Positions 53,854 through 63,838 of a stretch of 64,000 nt of DNA are shown here, piece by piece (the stretch's first letter is position 1; each line of letters starts with the position of its first letter). Source of the stretch: Bacteroidota bacterium. Its GTDB lineage: Bacteria; Bacteroidota; Bacteroidia; Bacteroidales; Paludibacteraceae. A model generated the notes under the pieces. It did not search any database, was not told the origin of the DNA, and saw only the letters and a list, made by a program, of their open reading frames with translations. The stretch is taken from contig JAFNAV010000004.1 in NCBI GenBank assembly GCA_017860345.1, forward strand, positions 1-64,000. Direction: 5' to 3'. The position numbers and the translations under genes are program-made.

Positions 53854-55401
53854 ATGGAACTATTAGACGTATCATTAGTCAATTGGTCGAGAGCGCAATT
53901 TACGCTCACTGCCATGTATCACTGGATTTTTGTTCCGCTTACGCTTGGGTTAGGGATAATTCAGGCTATTATGGAAACCATTTATTACCGCACAGGTGAT
54001 GAAAAATGGAAAAAAGCCACCAAATTCTGGATGACTCTGTTTGGAGTAAATTTTGCAATTGGCGTGGCTACCGGTATTATTCTCGAATTTGAGTTTGGCA
54101 CCAACTGGTCCAACTACAGTTGGTTTGTAGGTGACATTTTCGGTGCACCGTTGGCCATCGAGGGTATTCTGGCATTTTTCCTGGAAGCCACTTTTATTTC
54201 CATCATGTTTTTTGGTTGGAACAAAGTGGGTAAAGGATTTCACCTAACCTCAACCTGGCTCACCATATTTGGTGCCACACTGTCGGCCTTCTGGATTTTG
54301 GTGGCCAACGCATGGATGCAACATCCGGTGGGTATGGAATTTAACCCGGACACCGTTCGTAACGAGATGGTTGATTTCTGGGCCATACTATCGCCATTTG
54401 CATTAAACAAGTTCTTCCACTCGGTTGTTTCCAGCTGGATTGTAGGCTCACTCTTTGTACTTGGTGTAAGTGCATGGTTTCTTATCAAAAAGCGCGAAAC
54501 CGACTTTGCCAAAAAAAGTATCAAAGTAGCCGCTACTTTTGGTTTGGTAGCCTCTATCCTTACAGCTGTTAGCGGCGATGGGTCGGCTTACAATGTAGCG
54601 CAGGAACAACCCATGAAACTGGCTGCCATGGAAGGCCTTTACAACGGTCAGAAAGGTGCCGGCTTAGTAGCCGTAGGCATACTTAACCCCGACAAAAAAG
54701 CATACAACGACAGCGTAGATCCTTACCTGATGAACATTACTATCCCCAAAGCACTTTCGTTTTTAGGCTATCGGGATTTTAATGCCTTTGTACCGGGTAT
54801 TAATGATATTCTTCAGGGCGGCTACCAAACCAAAGATGGTGTAGCACTGTCGTTTGCTGAGCGAAATGAGAAAGGAAAAATAGCTAAGAAAGCATTGGCA
54901 GATTATAAAAAAGCCAAAGCTGATAAAGATACTGTAGCAGCAGCACAACATAAAGCTACGCTAAAAGAAAATTTTGATCATTTTGGTTACGCCTATTTGG
55001 ATTCACCCGAGCAAGCCATACCTAATGTTCCTATTACCTTCTACTCATTCCACATTATGGTCACTCTGGGTATGTACTTTATTGTACTGTTTGCCCTGTT
55101 TACCCTGCTGAGTTATGTAAAAAAATACGATGTAGGAAAATACAAATGGCTATTATGGGTTGCATTGCTGAGTATTCCGCTTGGATATGTAGCATCGCAG
55201 CTTGGTTGGTTAGTTGCCGAGGTTGGTCGTCAGCCATGGGCTATTCAGGATTTATTACCGGTCAATGTATCAGTTTCGGCTATCGCGGCACAGTCGGTAA
55301 AAATAACTTCCTTCTTGTTCCTTGCTTTGTTCACAACACTGCTGATTGCCGAAATCAGAATTATGCTGAAACAAATCAAAAAAGGACCACATCACGAATA
55401 A
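53854..55401 (+). CDS. cydA: Cytochrome bd ubiquinol oxidase subunit I
   Basis: The 515-residue membrane protein carries the haem ligand His23 in FTLTAMYHWIFVPLTLG and the second His in LNKFFHSVVSSWIVG. Near the C-terminus is the strictly conserved GRQPW (EVGRQPWAIQDLL). The quinol-binding Q loop lies between about residues 240 and 390. With CydB it reduces oxygen to water at very high affinity, protecting an anaerobe from trace oxygen. cydB follows 92 bp downstream. Confidence 0.96.
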   Translation: MELLDVSLVNWSRAQFTLTAMYHWIFVPLTLGLGIIQAIMETIYYRTGDEKWKKATKFWMTLFGVNFAIGVATGIILEFEFGTNWSNYSWFVGDIFGAPLAIEGILAFFLEATFISIMFFGWNKVGKGFHLTSTWLTIFGATLSAFWILVANAWMQHPVGMEFNPDTVRNEMVDFWAILSPFALNKFFHSVVSSWIVGSLFVLGVSAWFLIKKRETDFAKKSIKVAATFGLVASILTAVSGDGSAYNVAQEQPMKLAAMEGLYNGQKGAGLVAVGILNPDKKAYNDSVDPYLMNITIPKALSFLGYRDFNAFVPGINDILQGGYQTKDGVALSFAERNEKGKIAKKALADYKKAKADKDTVAAAQHKATLKENFDHFGYAYLDSPEQAIPNVPITFYSFHIMVTLGMYFIVLFALFTLLSYVKKYDVGKYKWLLWVALLSIPLGYVASQLGWLVAEVGRQPWAIQDLLPVNVSVSAIAAQSVKITSFLFLALFTTLLIAEIRIMLKQIKKGPHHE

Positions 55402-55445
55402 AAAAAGCCCCCGAAACTCCATCCCGGCGAGGAGGTGGGTTTTTA
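55401..55445 (+). other. Imperfect intercistronic hairpin in cydAB
   Basis: AAAAAGCCCCC and GGTGGGTTTTT pair with two mismatches and the T-run resembles a leaky terminator. It could lower cydB relative to cydA. Confidence 0.4.
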
Positions 55446-55493
55446 GTATTGGCTAACGACAATTAATTAATCAATCTTAAAAATAAAGATATT

Positions 55494-56645
55494 ATGTTCA
55501 CATATTCATTTCTTCAACATTACTGGTGGTTTATTATTTCGCTTTTGGGTGGAATTTTAGCCTTCCTGCTATTTGTTCAGGGTGGTCAATCCATGATTTT
55601 CTCCCTGTCGAAAACCGAAGACGAGCGTCGCCTTTTGGTGAACGTATTAGGTCGTAAATGGGAATTTACATTTACAACGCTTGTAACTTTTGGCGGAGCA
55701 TTTTTTGCATCATTTCCATTGTTCTATTCTACCAGTTTTGGTGGAGCTTACTGGGTTTGGATGGCTATTTTGTTCTGCTTTGTAATTCAGGCTGTATCAT
55801 ACGAGTTTCAGTCGAAACCCGGCAATCTTCTGGGTAAAAACACCTATCGTTCCTTCCTGTTTATCAACGGACTTTTGGGTACTATCCTGATTGGAGCAGC
55901 TATTGCTACATTCTTTACAGGCTCAGACTTTTCGGTAAACAAGGCCAACATTGCCTCTGAAATTGGCAGCCCGGTTATCAGTCAGTGGGGCAACGAGTGG
56001 CACGGATTGGAAGCATTGCTCAATTTACGCAACTGGTTTCTTGGATTGGCAGTATTTTTCCTTTCGCGCACATTAGCCTCTTTGTTTTTCATCAACCGCT
56101 TGAACAACGAAAACCTTGAAAAAAGCTCAAGAAAAGCGCTAATTATCAATGCCATTCCTTTTGTAGTATTCTTCCTGGCTTTTGTAATCTGGACTTTATT
56201 AGCCAAAGGTTTTGCCGTTGACCCTGCAACCGGCGAAGTGTCGCTTGTGCAATACAAATACTTTTTCAACCTGATAGAGCTTCCGGTTGTATTGGTGCTA
56301 TTCCTATTGGGAGTAGTGGCTGTACTTGGAGGAATTATCTGGACAATACTGAAACCCGAATTTAAAAAAGGAATCTGGCTTGCAGGCCCGGGCACAATAA
56401 TTACAGTTTGCAGCCTGTTGCTCATTGCCGGATATAACAATACAGCTTACTACCCGTCAGCTACCGATTTGCAAAGCTCACTCACAATATTCAACTCATC
56501 GTCAAGTGAATTTACATTAAAAGCAATGACCATTGTTTCTATCCTTATACCTTTTGTTCTGGCTTATATATTTTATGGCTGGAGGTCGATGGAAAAGAAA
56601 CGTACCGACATTGCCGACATCAATAGCGATGACCATGCTTATTAA
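55494..56645 (+). CDS. cydB: Cytochrome bd ubiquinol oxidase subunit II
   Basis: The 383-residue membrane protein has about nine hydrophobic segments. It shows YWWFIISLLGGILAFLLFVQGGQ at the start and KWEFTFTTLVTFGGAFFASFPLFYS, a CydB signature region. The C-terminal GWRSMEKKR end is cytoplasmic. It pairs with CydA to form the bd oxidase and is transcribed from the same promoter. Confidence 0.94.
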   Translation: MFTYSFLQHYWWFIISLLGGILAFLLFVQGGQSMIFSLSKTEDERRLLVNVLGRKWEFTFTTLVTFGGAFFASFPLFYSTSFGGAYWVWMAILFCFVIQAVSYEFQSKPGNLLGKNTYRSFLFINGLLGTILIGAAIATFFTGSDFSVNKANIASEIGSPVISQWGNEWHGLEALLNLRNWFLGLAVFFLSRTLASLFFINRLNNENLEKSSRKALIINAIPFVVFFLAFVIWTLLAKGFAVDPATGEVSLVQYKYFFNLIELPVVLVLFLLGVVAVLGGIIWTILKPEFKKGIWLAGPGTIITVCSLLLIAGYNNTAYYPSATDLQSSLTIFNSSSSEFTLKAMTIVSILIPFVLAYIFYGWRSMEKKRTDIADINSDDHAY

Positions 56646-56665
56646 CTGAAAGCAATTTCTGTAAA

Positions 56666-56713
56666 CTAAAAAACCTTGCCGGCGTGTTTGATTCAACCGG
56701 TAAGGTTTTTTTA
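56666..56713. terminator. Bidirectional terminator between cydB and priA
   Basis: AAAAACCTTGCCGG pairs with CCGGTAAGGTTTTT with one mismatch, with T-runs on both strands, as suits convergent genes. Confidence 0.9.
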
Positions 56714-56716
56714 GTT

Positions 56717-59188
56717 TTACATGGGATCCACGTCCAATCCTACTTTAAGCGCTTTGTAACGGGAATCGGCCAGAATATTATCAGTAATCTGATTCAGCAA
56801 CTCTTTGGCTTTGGAAGGCGATGCCTCATTTTCAATTTTCAGAATAATCTGCTTGATAAAAAAATTCTGAATCCGCGAAACTGAAGGGTCAATAGGCCCG
56901 AGGATACGTTCGCCGAAAACAGACCGCAGCTGCCGTCCCATTTCGTACGAAGCCTGCTTTAAGATATTCACGTCGCGATGCCGCAATGTAATCTGGATAA
57001 GGCGGTAATAAGGCGGATACTTAAACTGCTGCCGTTCGGCACTCTGAAGCTGAAACATTGCCGCATAATCGTTGCGCAGCACCTGCCCTATTACAGGATG
57101 CTCGGGCTGCGAGGTTTGCAAAACCACCAATCCCCTTTTGTTTCTCCGCCCCGCTCTGCCACTTACCTGCGCCATAAGCTGAAAAGCCCTCTCGTGCGCT
57201 CTGAAATCAGGAAAATTGAGCATATTATCGGCATTCAGGATACCCACCAGACTCACATGTTCAAAATCAAGGCCTTTGGTCACCATCTGAGTTCCTATAA
57301 GAATATCCACTTTGTGTTGCTCAAAGTCAGTAATCAATTTCTCATAACCTTTTTTGGAACGCGTGGTATCTAAATCCATCCGGCTCACCCGGGCTTCAGG
57401 AAAAATCTGGCGTATTTCATCCTCAATTTTTTCAGTACCAAAACCTTTGGTACTGAGCGCCGGCGTATGGCACGACGGGCACGTTTGAGGAATAGGTTCC
57501 GTATAGCCACAGTAGTGACAGGTAAGCGTATTGAAAACCTTGTGTACAGTCAGGCTCACATCACAATTTTTACATTTAGGCACGTAGGCACAGGCTTTAC
57601 ACTCAATATAAGGCGCATACCCTCTACGATTCTGAAACAAAATAACCTGTTCCTTATTGGCTAAAGCCTTTTTAATTTTTTCAAGCAGCAAATCAGAAAA
57701 ATGACTTTCCATCATTTTTTTTTGATAAGCCTCCTTGGTATCCACCACCAAAATCTCAGGCAGCTCGATCTCTTCGTGCCTTTTTTGCAATTCCACCAAT
57801 CCATATTTTCCGGTGGTGGCATTAAAATATGTTTCTACCGAAGGAGTAGCCGTACCAAGTAAGGTTTTAGCACCATGCATCGAAGCCAGCACAATAGCGG
57901 CATTGCGCGCATGGTAACGCGGTGAGGGGTCGTACTGCTTAAAACTGGATTCGTGCTCCTCATCAACAATAAGAAGACCCAATTTCCGAAACGGCAGAAA
58001 AACCGAGGAGCGCACACCTATAATAACTTCGTAACCCTTATCATTCAATACATTATTCCAGATTTCCACACGCTCGGCATCCGAAAATTTTGAATGATAC
58101 ACCCCCAGCTTGTTACCAAAAACACGTTTGAGTCGGGAAGTAAGCTGAGTGGTCAGAGCTATTTCAGGCACCAGATATAACACCTGATTACCTTCGGCCA
58201 GCACTTTCTGAATTAAATGAATATAAATCTCGGTTTTACCGCTTGATGTTATGCCATGCAACAACACCACCGGTTTATCAACAAACTGTTTTTCAATTTG
58301 ATGCAGCGCTAATTTCTGATGCTCGTTGAGCGGGAATAGTGCACTTGTTTCGGTATTGCTTACGTCAAGCCGTCCTATTTCTTTTTTATAAATTTCTAAA
58401 ACTCCTTTTTCAACAAGGCTATTCAGCACCGGAGTACTCATTCCCGACTTGTCCGTAAGTTCTTTCTTTGACACCTCGCGAGTCAGCTTAGGATGCAGGC
58501 ACTTGGATAAATCCATGTATATCATCAGCAAATCGAGCTGTTTTTTAGCCCGCCCCAAATCATCAAAAATTTTTTGCAGATTCTCGTCCTTGCGTGCTTC
58601 ATCGGTAAGGCGAACATAAGCTTCGGTACGCGCCCGGAATTTTTGGGTAAGCTCTTCGTTTACTTCCACAGCATTTTTTTCGAGCAACATTTTCAGAGTA
58701 GGCAATACATCGCGTATACCGGTATTTTTAGTCAGTACATCTACACTCAGTGGTTTTCCGTCCGATAAGGCGTCGAGTATTCTTTGCTCCTTGTCGCTCA
58801 GGTAAGTCTCGGCCTCATAGTCAGGATTGATGCAAACCTGCGTTTCGCTCTCAAGCTTTAGTCCCGCCGGCACAGCCGCCTGAAACACATCGCCCGGATA
58901 GGCCTGATAATAGCTCCCTATCCAATCCCAAAACTTCAGCTGTGGGTATCTGAGTACAGGCTGACTATCCAACAAGCAAACGATATCCTTAATGGCGTAT
59001 ACAGTTTCGGGCTTGAAAGTATGAATCAGCGATACAATGGCCGTGTAGAGCCGCCGCTTACCAAAAGGCACAACCACACGCATACCAACCCGTACAGAAT
59101 CGGCCCATTCATCCGGAACTGAATATGTGAAAGTAGCAGCCAGAGGCAGAGGCACAATCACGTTGATATATTTAGAACTTAGTGACAT
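56717..59188 (-). CDS. priA: Primosomal protein N' (replication restart helicase)
   Basis: I start at MSLSSKYINVIVPLPLAATF, 38 codons inside the ORF track entry, where the PriA DNA-binding domain begins and the promoter fits; this gives 823 residues. Helicase motifs are Walker A HGITSSGKTEIY and LLIVDEEHESSFKQYDP. The zinc cluster is visible as CKACAYVPKCKNC and CHYCGYTEPIPQTCPSC. It reloads the replisome at stalled forks. Length is typical for Bacteroidetes PriA. Confidence 0.96.
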   Translation of the reverse strand: MSLSSKYINVIVPLPLAATFTYSVPDEWADSVRVGMRVVVPFGKRRLYTAIVSLIHTFKPETVYAIKDIVCLLDSQPVLRYPQLKFWDWIGSYYQAYPGDVFQAAVPAGLKLESETQVCINPDYEAETYLSDKEQRILDALSDGKPLSVDVLTKNTGIRDVLPTLKMLLEKNAVEVNEELTQKFRARTEAYVRLTDEARKDENLQKIFDDLGRAKKQLDLLMIYMDLSKCLHPKLTREVSKKELTDKSGMSTPVLNSLVEKGVLEIYKKEIGRLDVSNTETSALFPLNEHQKLALHQIEKQFVDKPVVLLHGITSSGKTEIYIHLIQKVLAEGNQVLYLVPEIALTTQLTSRLKRVFGNKLGVYHSKFSDAERVEIWNNVLNDKGYEVIIGVRSSVFLPFRKLGLLIVDEEHESSFKQYDPSPRYHARNAAIVLASMHGAKTLLGTATPSVETYFNATTGKYGLVELQKRHEEIELPEILVVDTKEAYQKKMMESHFSDLLLEKIKKALANKEQVILFQNRRGYAPYIECKACAYVPKCKNCDVSLTVHKVFNTLTCHYCGYTEPIPQTCPSCHTPALSTKGFGTEKIEDEIRQIFPEARVSRMDLDTTRSKKGYEKLITDFEQHKVDILIGTQMVTKGLDFEHVSLVGILNADNMLNFPDFRAHERAFQLMAQVSGRAGRRNKRGLVVLQTSQPEHPVIGQVLRNDYAAMFQLQSAERQQFKYPPYYRLIQITLRHRDVNILKQASYEMGRQLRSVFGERILGPIDPSVSRIQNFFIKQIILKIENEASPSKAKELLNQITDNILADSRYKALKVGLDVDPM

Positions 59189-59207
59189 GGTTTGCTTTTT
59201 TGTATTA

Positions 59208-59237
59208 CAAAGATAAACAAGAAACAGGAATAGGCAA
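59208..59237 (-). promoter_or_regulatory. priA promoter (TTG-N19-TATCTTTG)
   Basis: TATCTTTG at 59208-59215 and TTG at 59235-59237 on the minus strand. The short leader supports the internal ATG at 59188 rather than the ORF-track start at 59302. Confidence 0.7.
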
Positions 59238-59389
59238 TCATTAAATACAAAGGAAAAAGTCCAATCTTGCATATAAAAAAGACATATTGAGAGCAATAAC
59301 AATTAACAAAACAAAGTCTATAACCGTCATTTTCAAGAATAAGATATATCTATTTATCAATAATTTTTCAAAAATTCATTAAATCTCCG

Positions 59390-59397
59390 TATCTTTG
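59390..59397 (+). promoter_or_regulatory. metG promoter -7 element TATCTTTG
   Basis: TATCTTTG about 143 bp upstream of the ATG, preceded by a T-rich -33 region (TTTTT near 59364). Confidence 0.55.
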
Positions 59398-59539
59398 CAG
59401 CCCGTTTATCGAGGTTCATTCGTGAATCAATAAATCAAGCTGATGTTTTTTACAGCCCATCCGGCATAAAGGTATAAAACAACTAAAGCAGCTTTGGACA
59501 ACAAACTCAGCGGATAACCTACAACAATTCAACATTTAT

Positions 59540-61597
59540 ATGACAAACTTTAAACGTACCACCGTAACTTCTGCTTTGCCTTATGCCAACGGTCCGGTTC
59601 ATATCGGGCATTTGGCTGGTGTATATGTTCCGGCCGATATCTACGTGCGCTATCTTCGTCTGAAAGGTGAAGAGGTAATTTTTATCGGCGGCTCCGACGA
59701 GCACGGGGTGCCCATCACCATTAAAGCTAAAAAAGAAGGAGTTACTCCTCAGGACATTGTGGATCGTTACCACGGAATTATCAAAAAATCCTTTGCCGAC
59801 TTTGGTATTTCGTTCGATGTTTATTCCCGCACAACCTCCACAACTCACCGCAGGATGGCTTCGGATATTTTCAAAACCATCGACAAAAAAGATGGCTTTG
59901 TTATTCAAAACAGCGAACAATATTACGACGAAACAGCGCAGCAATTTTTGGCCGACCGCTACATCACCGGTAAATGTCCGCATTGCGGAAACGAAAATGC
60001 TTATGGCGACCAGTGCGAATCCTGCGGCACATCGCTCAGCCCTACCGACCTGATTAACCCTAAGTCGGCCATCAGCGGCTCTACCCCCGTGATGCGGGAA
60101 ACCAAACACTGGTACCTGCCTCTGGATCAGCACGAAGCATGGTTGCGCCAGTGGATTTTGGAAGATCACAAGGAATGGAAATCCAATGTATACGGACAGT
60201 GCAAAAGCTGGCTCGATATGGGCTTACAGCCCCGTGCCGTAAGCCGCGACCTCGATTGGGGGATACCCGTACCGGTGGAAGGCGCCGAAGGCAAAGTGCT
60301 CTATGTTTGGTTCGATGCGCCGATAGGCTATATCTCCAACACCAAAGAAATTTGCGACGCTAAGCCCGAAAAATTCGGAAGCTGGGAAAAATGGTGGAAA
60401 GATCCCGAAACCCGTCTGTTGCACTTTATTGGCAAGGATAATATTGTATTTCACTGCATTGTATTCCCGGCTATGCTTAAGGCTGAAGGCTCGTATATTC
60501 TGCCCGACAACGTGCCGGCCAACGAGTTTCTGAACCTCGAAGGAGACAAAATATCCACCTCGCGCAACTGGGCAGTGTGGTTGCATGAATACCTCGAAGA
60601 TTTCCCCGGAAAACAGGATGTGCTTCGCTACGTACTTACTGCCAACGCGCCCGAAACAAAAGATAATGACTTTACGTGGAAGGATTTTCAGGCTCGCAAC
60701 AACAACGAATTAGTAGCCATTTTTGGCAACTTTATCAATAGGGCTTTGGTGCTTACTCAGAAATATTACGACGGAAAAGTACCTGCGCTGGGCGAACTAA
60801 CCGACTATGACAAGCAAACACTGGATGAATTTGCAAACGTGAAAGCCGATGTGGAAAAATTGCTGGACAACTTCCGGTTCCGCGACGCTCAGAAAGAAGC
60901 GATGAATCTGGCACGTATCGGCAACAAATATCTGGCCGACACCGAACCATGGAAAGTAGCCAAAACTGACATGGATCGCGTATCCACCATTATGCACCTG
61001 AGCTTGCAGATTGCAGCAAATCTGGCCATTGCGTTTGAACCGTTTTTGCCATTTACTTCCGAAAAACTGCGTAATATGCTGAATCTATCCACCTTCGACT
61101 GGAAAGAACTGGGGCGGATTGACCTGTTAAAGGCCGGCGAACAACTGGGAACTCCGGAATTATTATTTGAGAAAATTGAAGATGAAACCATTGCCGCGCA
61201 GATTCAGAAGTTACTCGACACCAAAAAAGCCAACGAAGCAGCTGCTTACAAGCCCAATCCGGTGAAAGAGAACGTGGCTTTCGACGATTTTATGAAGATG
61301 GACATTCGTGTGGCTACGGTGCTCGATTGCCAAAAAGTACCTAAAGCCGACAAACTGCTTCAGTTTAGGTTAGACGATGGCATGGGCGGACGCACTATCC
61401 TTTCGGGAATAGCAGCATCGTACCCAAATCCCGAAGAACTGATTGGGACTCAGGTTTGCTTTATCGCCAACTTCGAGCCCCGCAAGCTCCGCGGTATTAT
61501 GAGCGAAGGAATGATTCTCTCCGCCGAAAATGCTGATGGCAAATTAGTGCTTATTCGCCCTGGCGCTACAGTAACCAATGGGGTGGAAGTGAAATAA
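59540..61597 (+). CDS. metG: Methionyl-tRNA synthetase
   Basis: The 685-residue class I synthetase has the HIGH motif at 21-24 ([11 protein letters not shown]), a zinc finger ([18 protein letters not shown]) and the KMSKS equivalent KISTSRNW. The C-terminal ~110 residues form an EMAP/Trbp111 tRNA-binding domain ([31 protein letters not shown]). It charges initiator and elongator tRNA-Met. The full-length form with the appended domain is common in Bacteroidetes. Confidence 0.97.
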   Translation: MTNFKRTTVTSALPYANGPVHIGHLAGVYVPADIYVRYLRLKGEEVIFIGGSDEHGVPITIKAKKEGVTPQDIVDRYHGIIKKSFADFGISFDVYSRTTSTTHRRMASDIFKTIDKKDGFVIQNSEQYYDETAQQFLADRYITGKCPHCGNENAYGDQCESCGTSLSPTDLINPKSAISGSTPVMRETKHWYLPLDQHEAWLRQWILEDHKEWKSNVYGQCKSWLDMGLQPRAVSRDLDWGIPVPVEGAEGKVLYVWFDAPIGYISNTKEICDAKPEKFGSWEKWWKDPETRLLHFIGKDNIVFHCIVFPAMLKAEGSYILPDNVPANEFLNLEGDKISTSRNWAVWLHEYLEDFPGKQDVLRYVLTANAPETKDNDFTWKDFQARNNNELVAIFGNFINRALVLTQKYYDGKVPALGELTDYDKQTLDEFANVKADVEKLLDNFRFRDAQKEAMNLARIGNKYLADTEPWKVAKTDMDRVSTIMHLSLQIAANLAIAFEPFLPFTSEKLRNMLNLSTFDWKELGRIDLLKAGEQLGTPELLFEKIEDETIAAQIQKLLDTKKANEAAAYKPNPVKENVAFDDFMKMDIRVATVLDCQKVPKADKLLQFRLDDGMGGRTILSGIAASYPNPEELIGTQVCFIANFEPRKLRGIMSEGMILSAENADGKLVLIRPGATVTNGVEVK

Positions 61598-61620
61598 AGA
61601 TACACTTAAGTGAGATAGAG

Positions 61621-61665
61621 AGAGCATCGGCCGAAAAATAAATTCGGTTGGTGCTCTTTTTTTTT
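61621..61665 (+). terminator. metG terminator
   Basis: AGAGCATCGGCCGAA pairs with TTCGGTTGGTGCTCT with wobble pairs, followed by nine T. It starts 24 bp after the stop codon. Confidence 0.88.
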
Positions 61666-61772
61666 GATGTAATCAGATTTAGATGAACCAAGAAGCAAAA
61701 ATCACAATCACCTTATTATAAACAACTTAATTATTTTAGAATAAAAAATTTAAAAAAATTGCTCAGAATTAT

Positions 61773-61803
61773 TTTGTCAATTAAAATATTGTTTGTTTCT
61801 TTG
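61773..61803 (+). promoter_or_regulatory. Promoter of the ABC-GntR operon (TTTG-N19-TTTCTTTG)
   Basis: TTTG at 61773-61776 and TTTCTTTG at 61796-61803 (one mismatch to TAnnTTTG). Predicted transcription starts within the nested dyads just downstream. Confidence 0.55.
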
Positions 61804-61839
61804 TGGCATAGTTACATAGACCACTATACTTATATGCCA
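61804..61839. promoter_or_regulatory. Nested dyad operator candidate before the ABC-GntR operon
   Basis: An outer 7-bp repeat (TGGCATA 61804-61810, TATGCCA 61833-61839) encloses an inner ATAGT/ACTAT pair (61808-61827). It covers the likely transcription start up to the first start codon, a suitable site for autoregulation by the GntR protein of the operon. Confidence 0.5.
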
Positions 61840-62651
61840 TGATTAAAATTAAAAATCTTTCGTTTTATTACAAAAGGAAATCGCCATTGTTCAACAATTT
61901 TTCGTTGGAACTTGAAAATGGACGCATCGTTGGGCTACTTGGCAAAAATGGAGCCGGAAAGTCGACACTACTGAGTGTGATTGCAGGGCTAATTCAACCC
62001 CAATCGGGCGATGTTCACGTAAATAGTTACACTCCATTCAGTCGCAATCCCAATTTTTTGGCCGACATTTATATGGTGCCTGAGGAGTTTTCATTTCCGC
62101 ATGTAAGCATCAGCACTTACATTAAAGCATTCAGCCCATTGTATCCGTCATTTGACCACGAGAAGCTAAAAACCATTTTTACAGAATTTGAAATCGAGCC
62201 GTCGTCCAATCTGAATAAGCTTTCGCACGGACAGCGCAAAAAGTTTCTCATTGCTTTTGCCCTGGCAACCAACTGCAAAGTGCTGGTGCTGGACGAGCCA
62301 ACCAATGGGTTGGATATTCCATCGAAAAGCCAGTTTCGCAAAATTCTGGTTAGCTCGGTTACCGACGAACAGCTTATCCTGATTTCGACGCATCAGGTAA
62401 AAGACATTGACACCATTATTGACAAAATAGTAGTGATTGACGAAGGAGCAATAATATACAACGAAAACGTGGATGAAATAACGCGCAAATTATATTTCGA
62501 GACCGTGACTTCGATTCAGGCCAATGACCATGTGCTTTATAGCGAAAAATGTCCATTGGGATATCGGATTGTAAAACCCGCCATCAACACCACCGAGTCC
62601 GGCATTGATCTCGAACTGCTGTTTAACGCCATCATCAACAAAACCATTTAA
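61839..62651 (+). CDS. ABC transporter ATP-binding protein
   Basis: The 270-residue ATPase has Walker A GLLGKNGAGKSTLL (about 33-45), signature NKLSHGQRKKFLIAFA, Walker B VLVLDEPTNGLD and the H-loop STHQVKD. The C-terminal ~70 residues are not part of the ABC core. It belongs to the YtrB-like class that pairs with a membrane protein and a short GntR regulator in the same operon. A role in export, envelope stress or membrane maintenance is typical; the substrate is unknown. Confidence 0.93.
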   Translation: MIKIKNLSFYYKRKSPLFNNFSLELENGRIVGLLGKNGAGKSTLLSVIAGLIQPQSGDVHVNSYTPFSRNPNFLADIYMVPEEFSFPHVSISTYIKAFSPLYPSFDHEKLKTIFTEFEIEPSSNLNKLSHGQRKKFLIAFALATNCKVLVLDEPTNGLDIPSKSQFRKILVSSVTDEQLILISTHQVKDIDTIIDKIVVIDEGAIIYNENVDEITRKLYFETVTSIQANDHVLYSEKCPLGYRIVKPAINTTESGIDLELLFNAIINKTI

Positions 62652-62663
62652 AAAAACAGAGAC

Positions 62664-63464
62664 ATGAAATCAAACGGTTTTTTCAGTTTTAGTAGATTTT
62701 ATCTGCTTTTGCGCAACGATATGTTGTTGAATTATAAAAAATATATTTTCACCATCGTTGGGGCAATTATTCTTGGGTATATTATCCTTTACATACAAAT
62801 GCCCACAAGGCAGTATCAATCAAATTTCGGCGAAATAAATTACACCATAACATTTACAACCTGTTTAATTGGCTTAGGCGCTTTTATAGGATTGTCGTTT
62901 CCGGCTTTGAGTTCAAAGACCACCACAATGAATTATTTGCTTATGCCATCGTCTAGTTTCGAGAAATTTGCAAGTCAGTTTCTTATCCGGGTTATTATTG
63001 GCACATTTATGTTTTTTATTATTTTTTGGTTAGATGCCTACTTAGCGAGAGCTACGGCACTAATATCGTTAAGTAAAATTGAGCATGCACCGCAAATCAA
63101 GGTCTTTGAATTTTCATACTTATTTACTTCGACCAAAAATGAGCCACTAATAACAGCTGCTATTGTAGCATTTTTTGTATCAGCAGGAATATTCCTTTTC
63201 AGTGTAAGGATATTTTTCAAAAAATTAGCCATGATTAAAACCGGCATTGCATTGGCAGCTTTAATCGTTAGTGTAGCCATATTGGTTGTGGCATTTGCAC
63301 ATATTTTTTATCCCGGTACCGACGGTATGGATTTTGAAATTACCACTTACAAGATTTACAAAACCTATGACAACAGAGATATCTGGCTGTTTTCGATGTT
63401 TTATTTTTCCTGGATATTTTTCTTACCATTGGGTTATTTTAAACTTAAAGAAAAGCAAGTATGA
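62664..63464 (+). CDS. ABC transporter membrane protein
   Basis: The 266-residue product has about six hydrophobic segments (YIFTIVGAIILGYIILYI, TFTTCLIGLGAFIGLSF, FLIRVIIGTFMFFIIFWL, ITAAIVAFFVSAGIFLFS, GIALAALIVSVAILVVAF, FSMFYFSWIFFLPLG). It starts 12 bp after the ATPase gene and its stop overlaps the GntR start, so the three form one translationally coupled unit. It is the likely permease for the ATPase. Confidence 0.85.
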   Translation: MKSNGFFSFSRFYLLLRNDMLLNYKKYIFTIVGAIILGYIILYIQMPTRQYQSNFGEINYTITFTTCLIGLGAFIGLSFPALSSKTTTMNYLLMPSSSFEKFASQFLIRVIIGTFMFFIIFWLDAYLARATALISLSKIEHAPQIKVFEFSYLFTSTKNEPLITAAIVAFFVSAGIFLFSVRIFFKKLAMIKTGIALAALIVSVAILVVAFAHIFYPGTDGMDFEITTYKIYKTYDNRDIWLFSMFYFSWIFFLPLGYFKLKEKQV

Positions 63465-63838
63465 GTATAGATTTTAAACTGACCAAAGGTATTTTTCAGC
63501 AAATTGCAGATAACCTTTGTCATCAGATACTTGAAGGGAAACTGCTTCCCGGCGAGCGTGTACCATCGGTACGCGATTTGGCAGCCGACTACGAGGTAAA
63601 CCGCAACACCCTGCTGCGCACCTACTCAGTACTGGAAGATGCAGGGATGATAGTAAATAAACGTGGAGTAGGTTTTTTTGTAGCCGATAACGCTGTAGAG
63701 CTTATTCGCAACAATGAGAAGAAAGAATTTTTCAGCAACGATTTACCCGAGTTTATGCGTAAAGTAAAGCTACTGAAACTCACAGAGTCGGACCTAATGG
63801 ATTTATTAAACCTCATAAAGAACAATACAAAGTTATGA
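63461..63838 (+). CDS. GntR-family regulator, YtrA type
   Basis: The 125-residue protein consists of a winged helix-turn-helix domain (FQQIADNLCHQILEGKLLPGERVPSVRDLAADYEVN) and a short C-terminal helix for dimer contacts, without an effector domain. That is the YtrA subfamily, whose members repress adjacent ABC transporter operons. It overlaps the permease stop by 4 bp (63461-63464). The nested dyad at 61804-61839 is its likely operator. Confidence 0.92.
   Translation: MSIDFKLTKGIFQQIADNLCHQILEGKLLPGERVPSVRDLAADYEVNRNTLLRTYSVLEDAGMIVNKRGVGFFVADNAVELIRNNEKKEFFSNDLPEFMRKVKLLKLTESDLMDLLNLIKNNTKL

Larger units (their letters stand above)
59189..59539. other. 351-bp divergent promoter region priA/metG
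   Basis: It contains the priA promoter (59208-59237, minus) and the metG -7 element (59390-59397, plus). The ~135-nt metG leader contains a small GTTCA-TTCG-TGAAT hairpin; I do not recognise a riboswitch. Confidence 0.5.

Noticed and set aside
59189-59302. N-terminal extension of PriA
   Set aside because: A good promoter (59208-59237) lies inside it and PriA homology begins at the internal ATG.
59398-59539. SAM or T-box type riboswitch in the metG leader
   Set aside because: Only a small hairpin is visible; no recognisable riboswitch core or T-box sequence and no terminator.
59519-60169. 216-aa minus-strand ORF opposite metG
   Set aside because: Shadow of the metG catalytic domain; no homology features.
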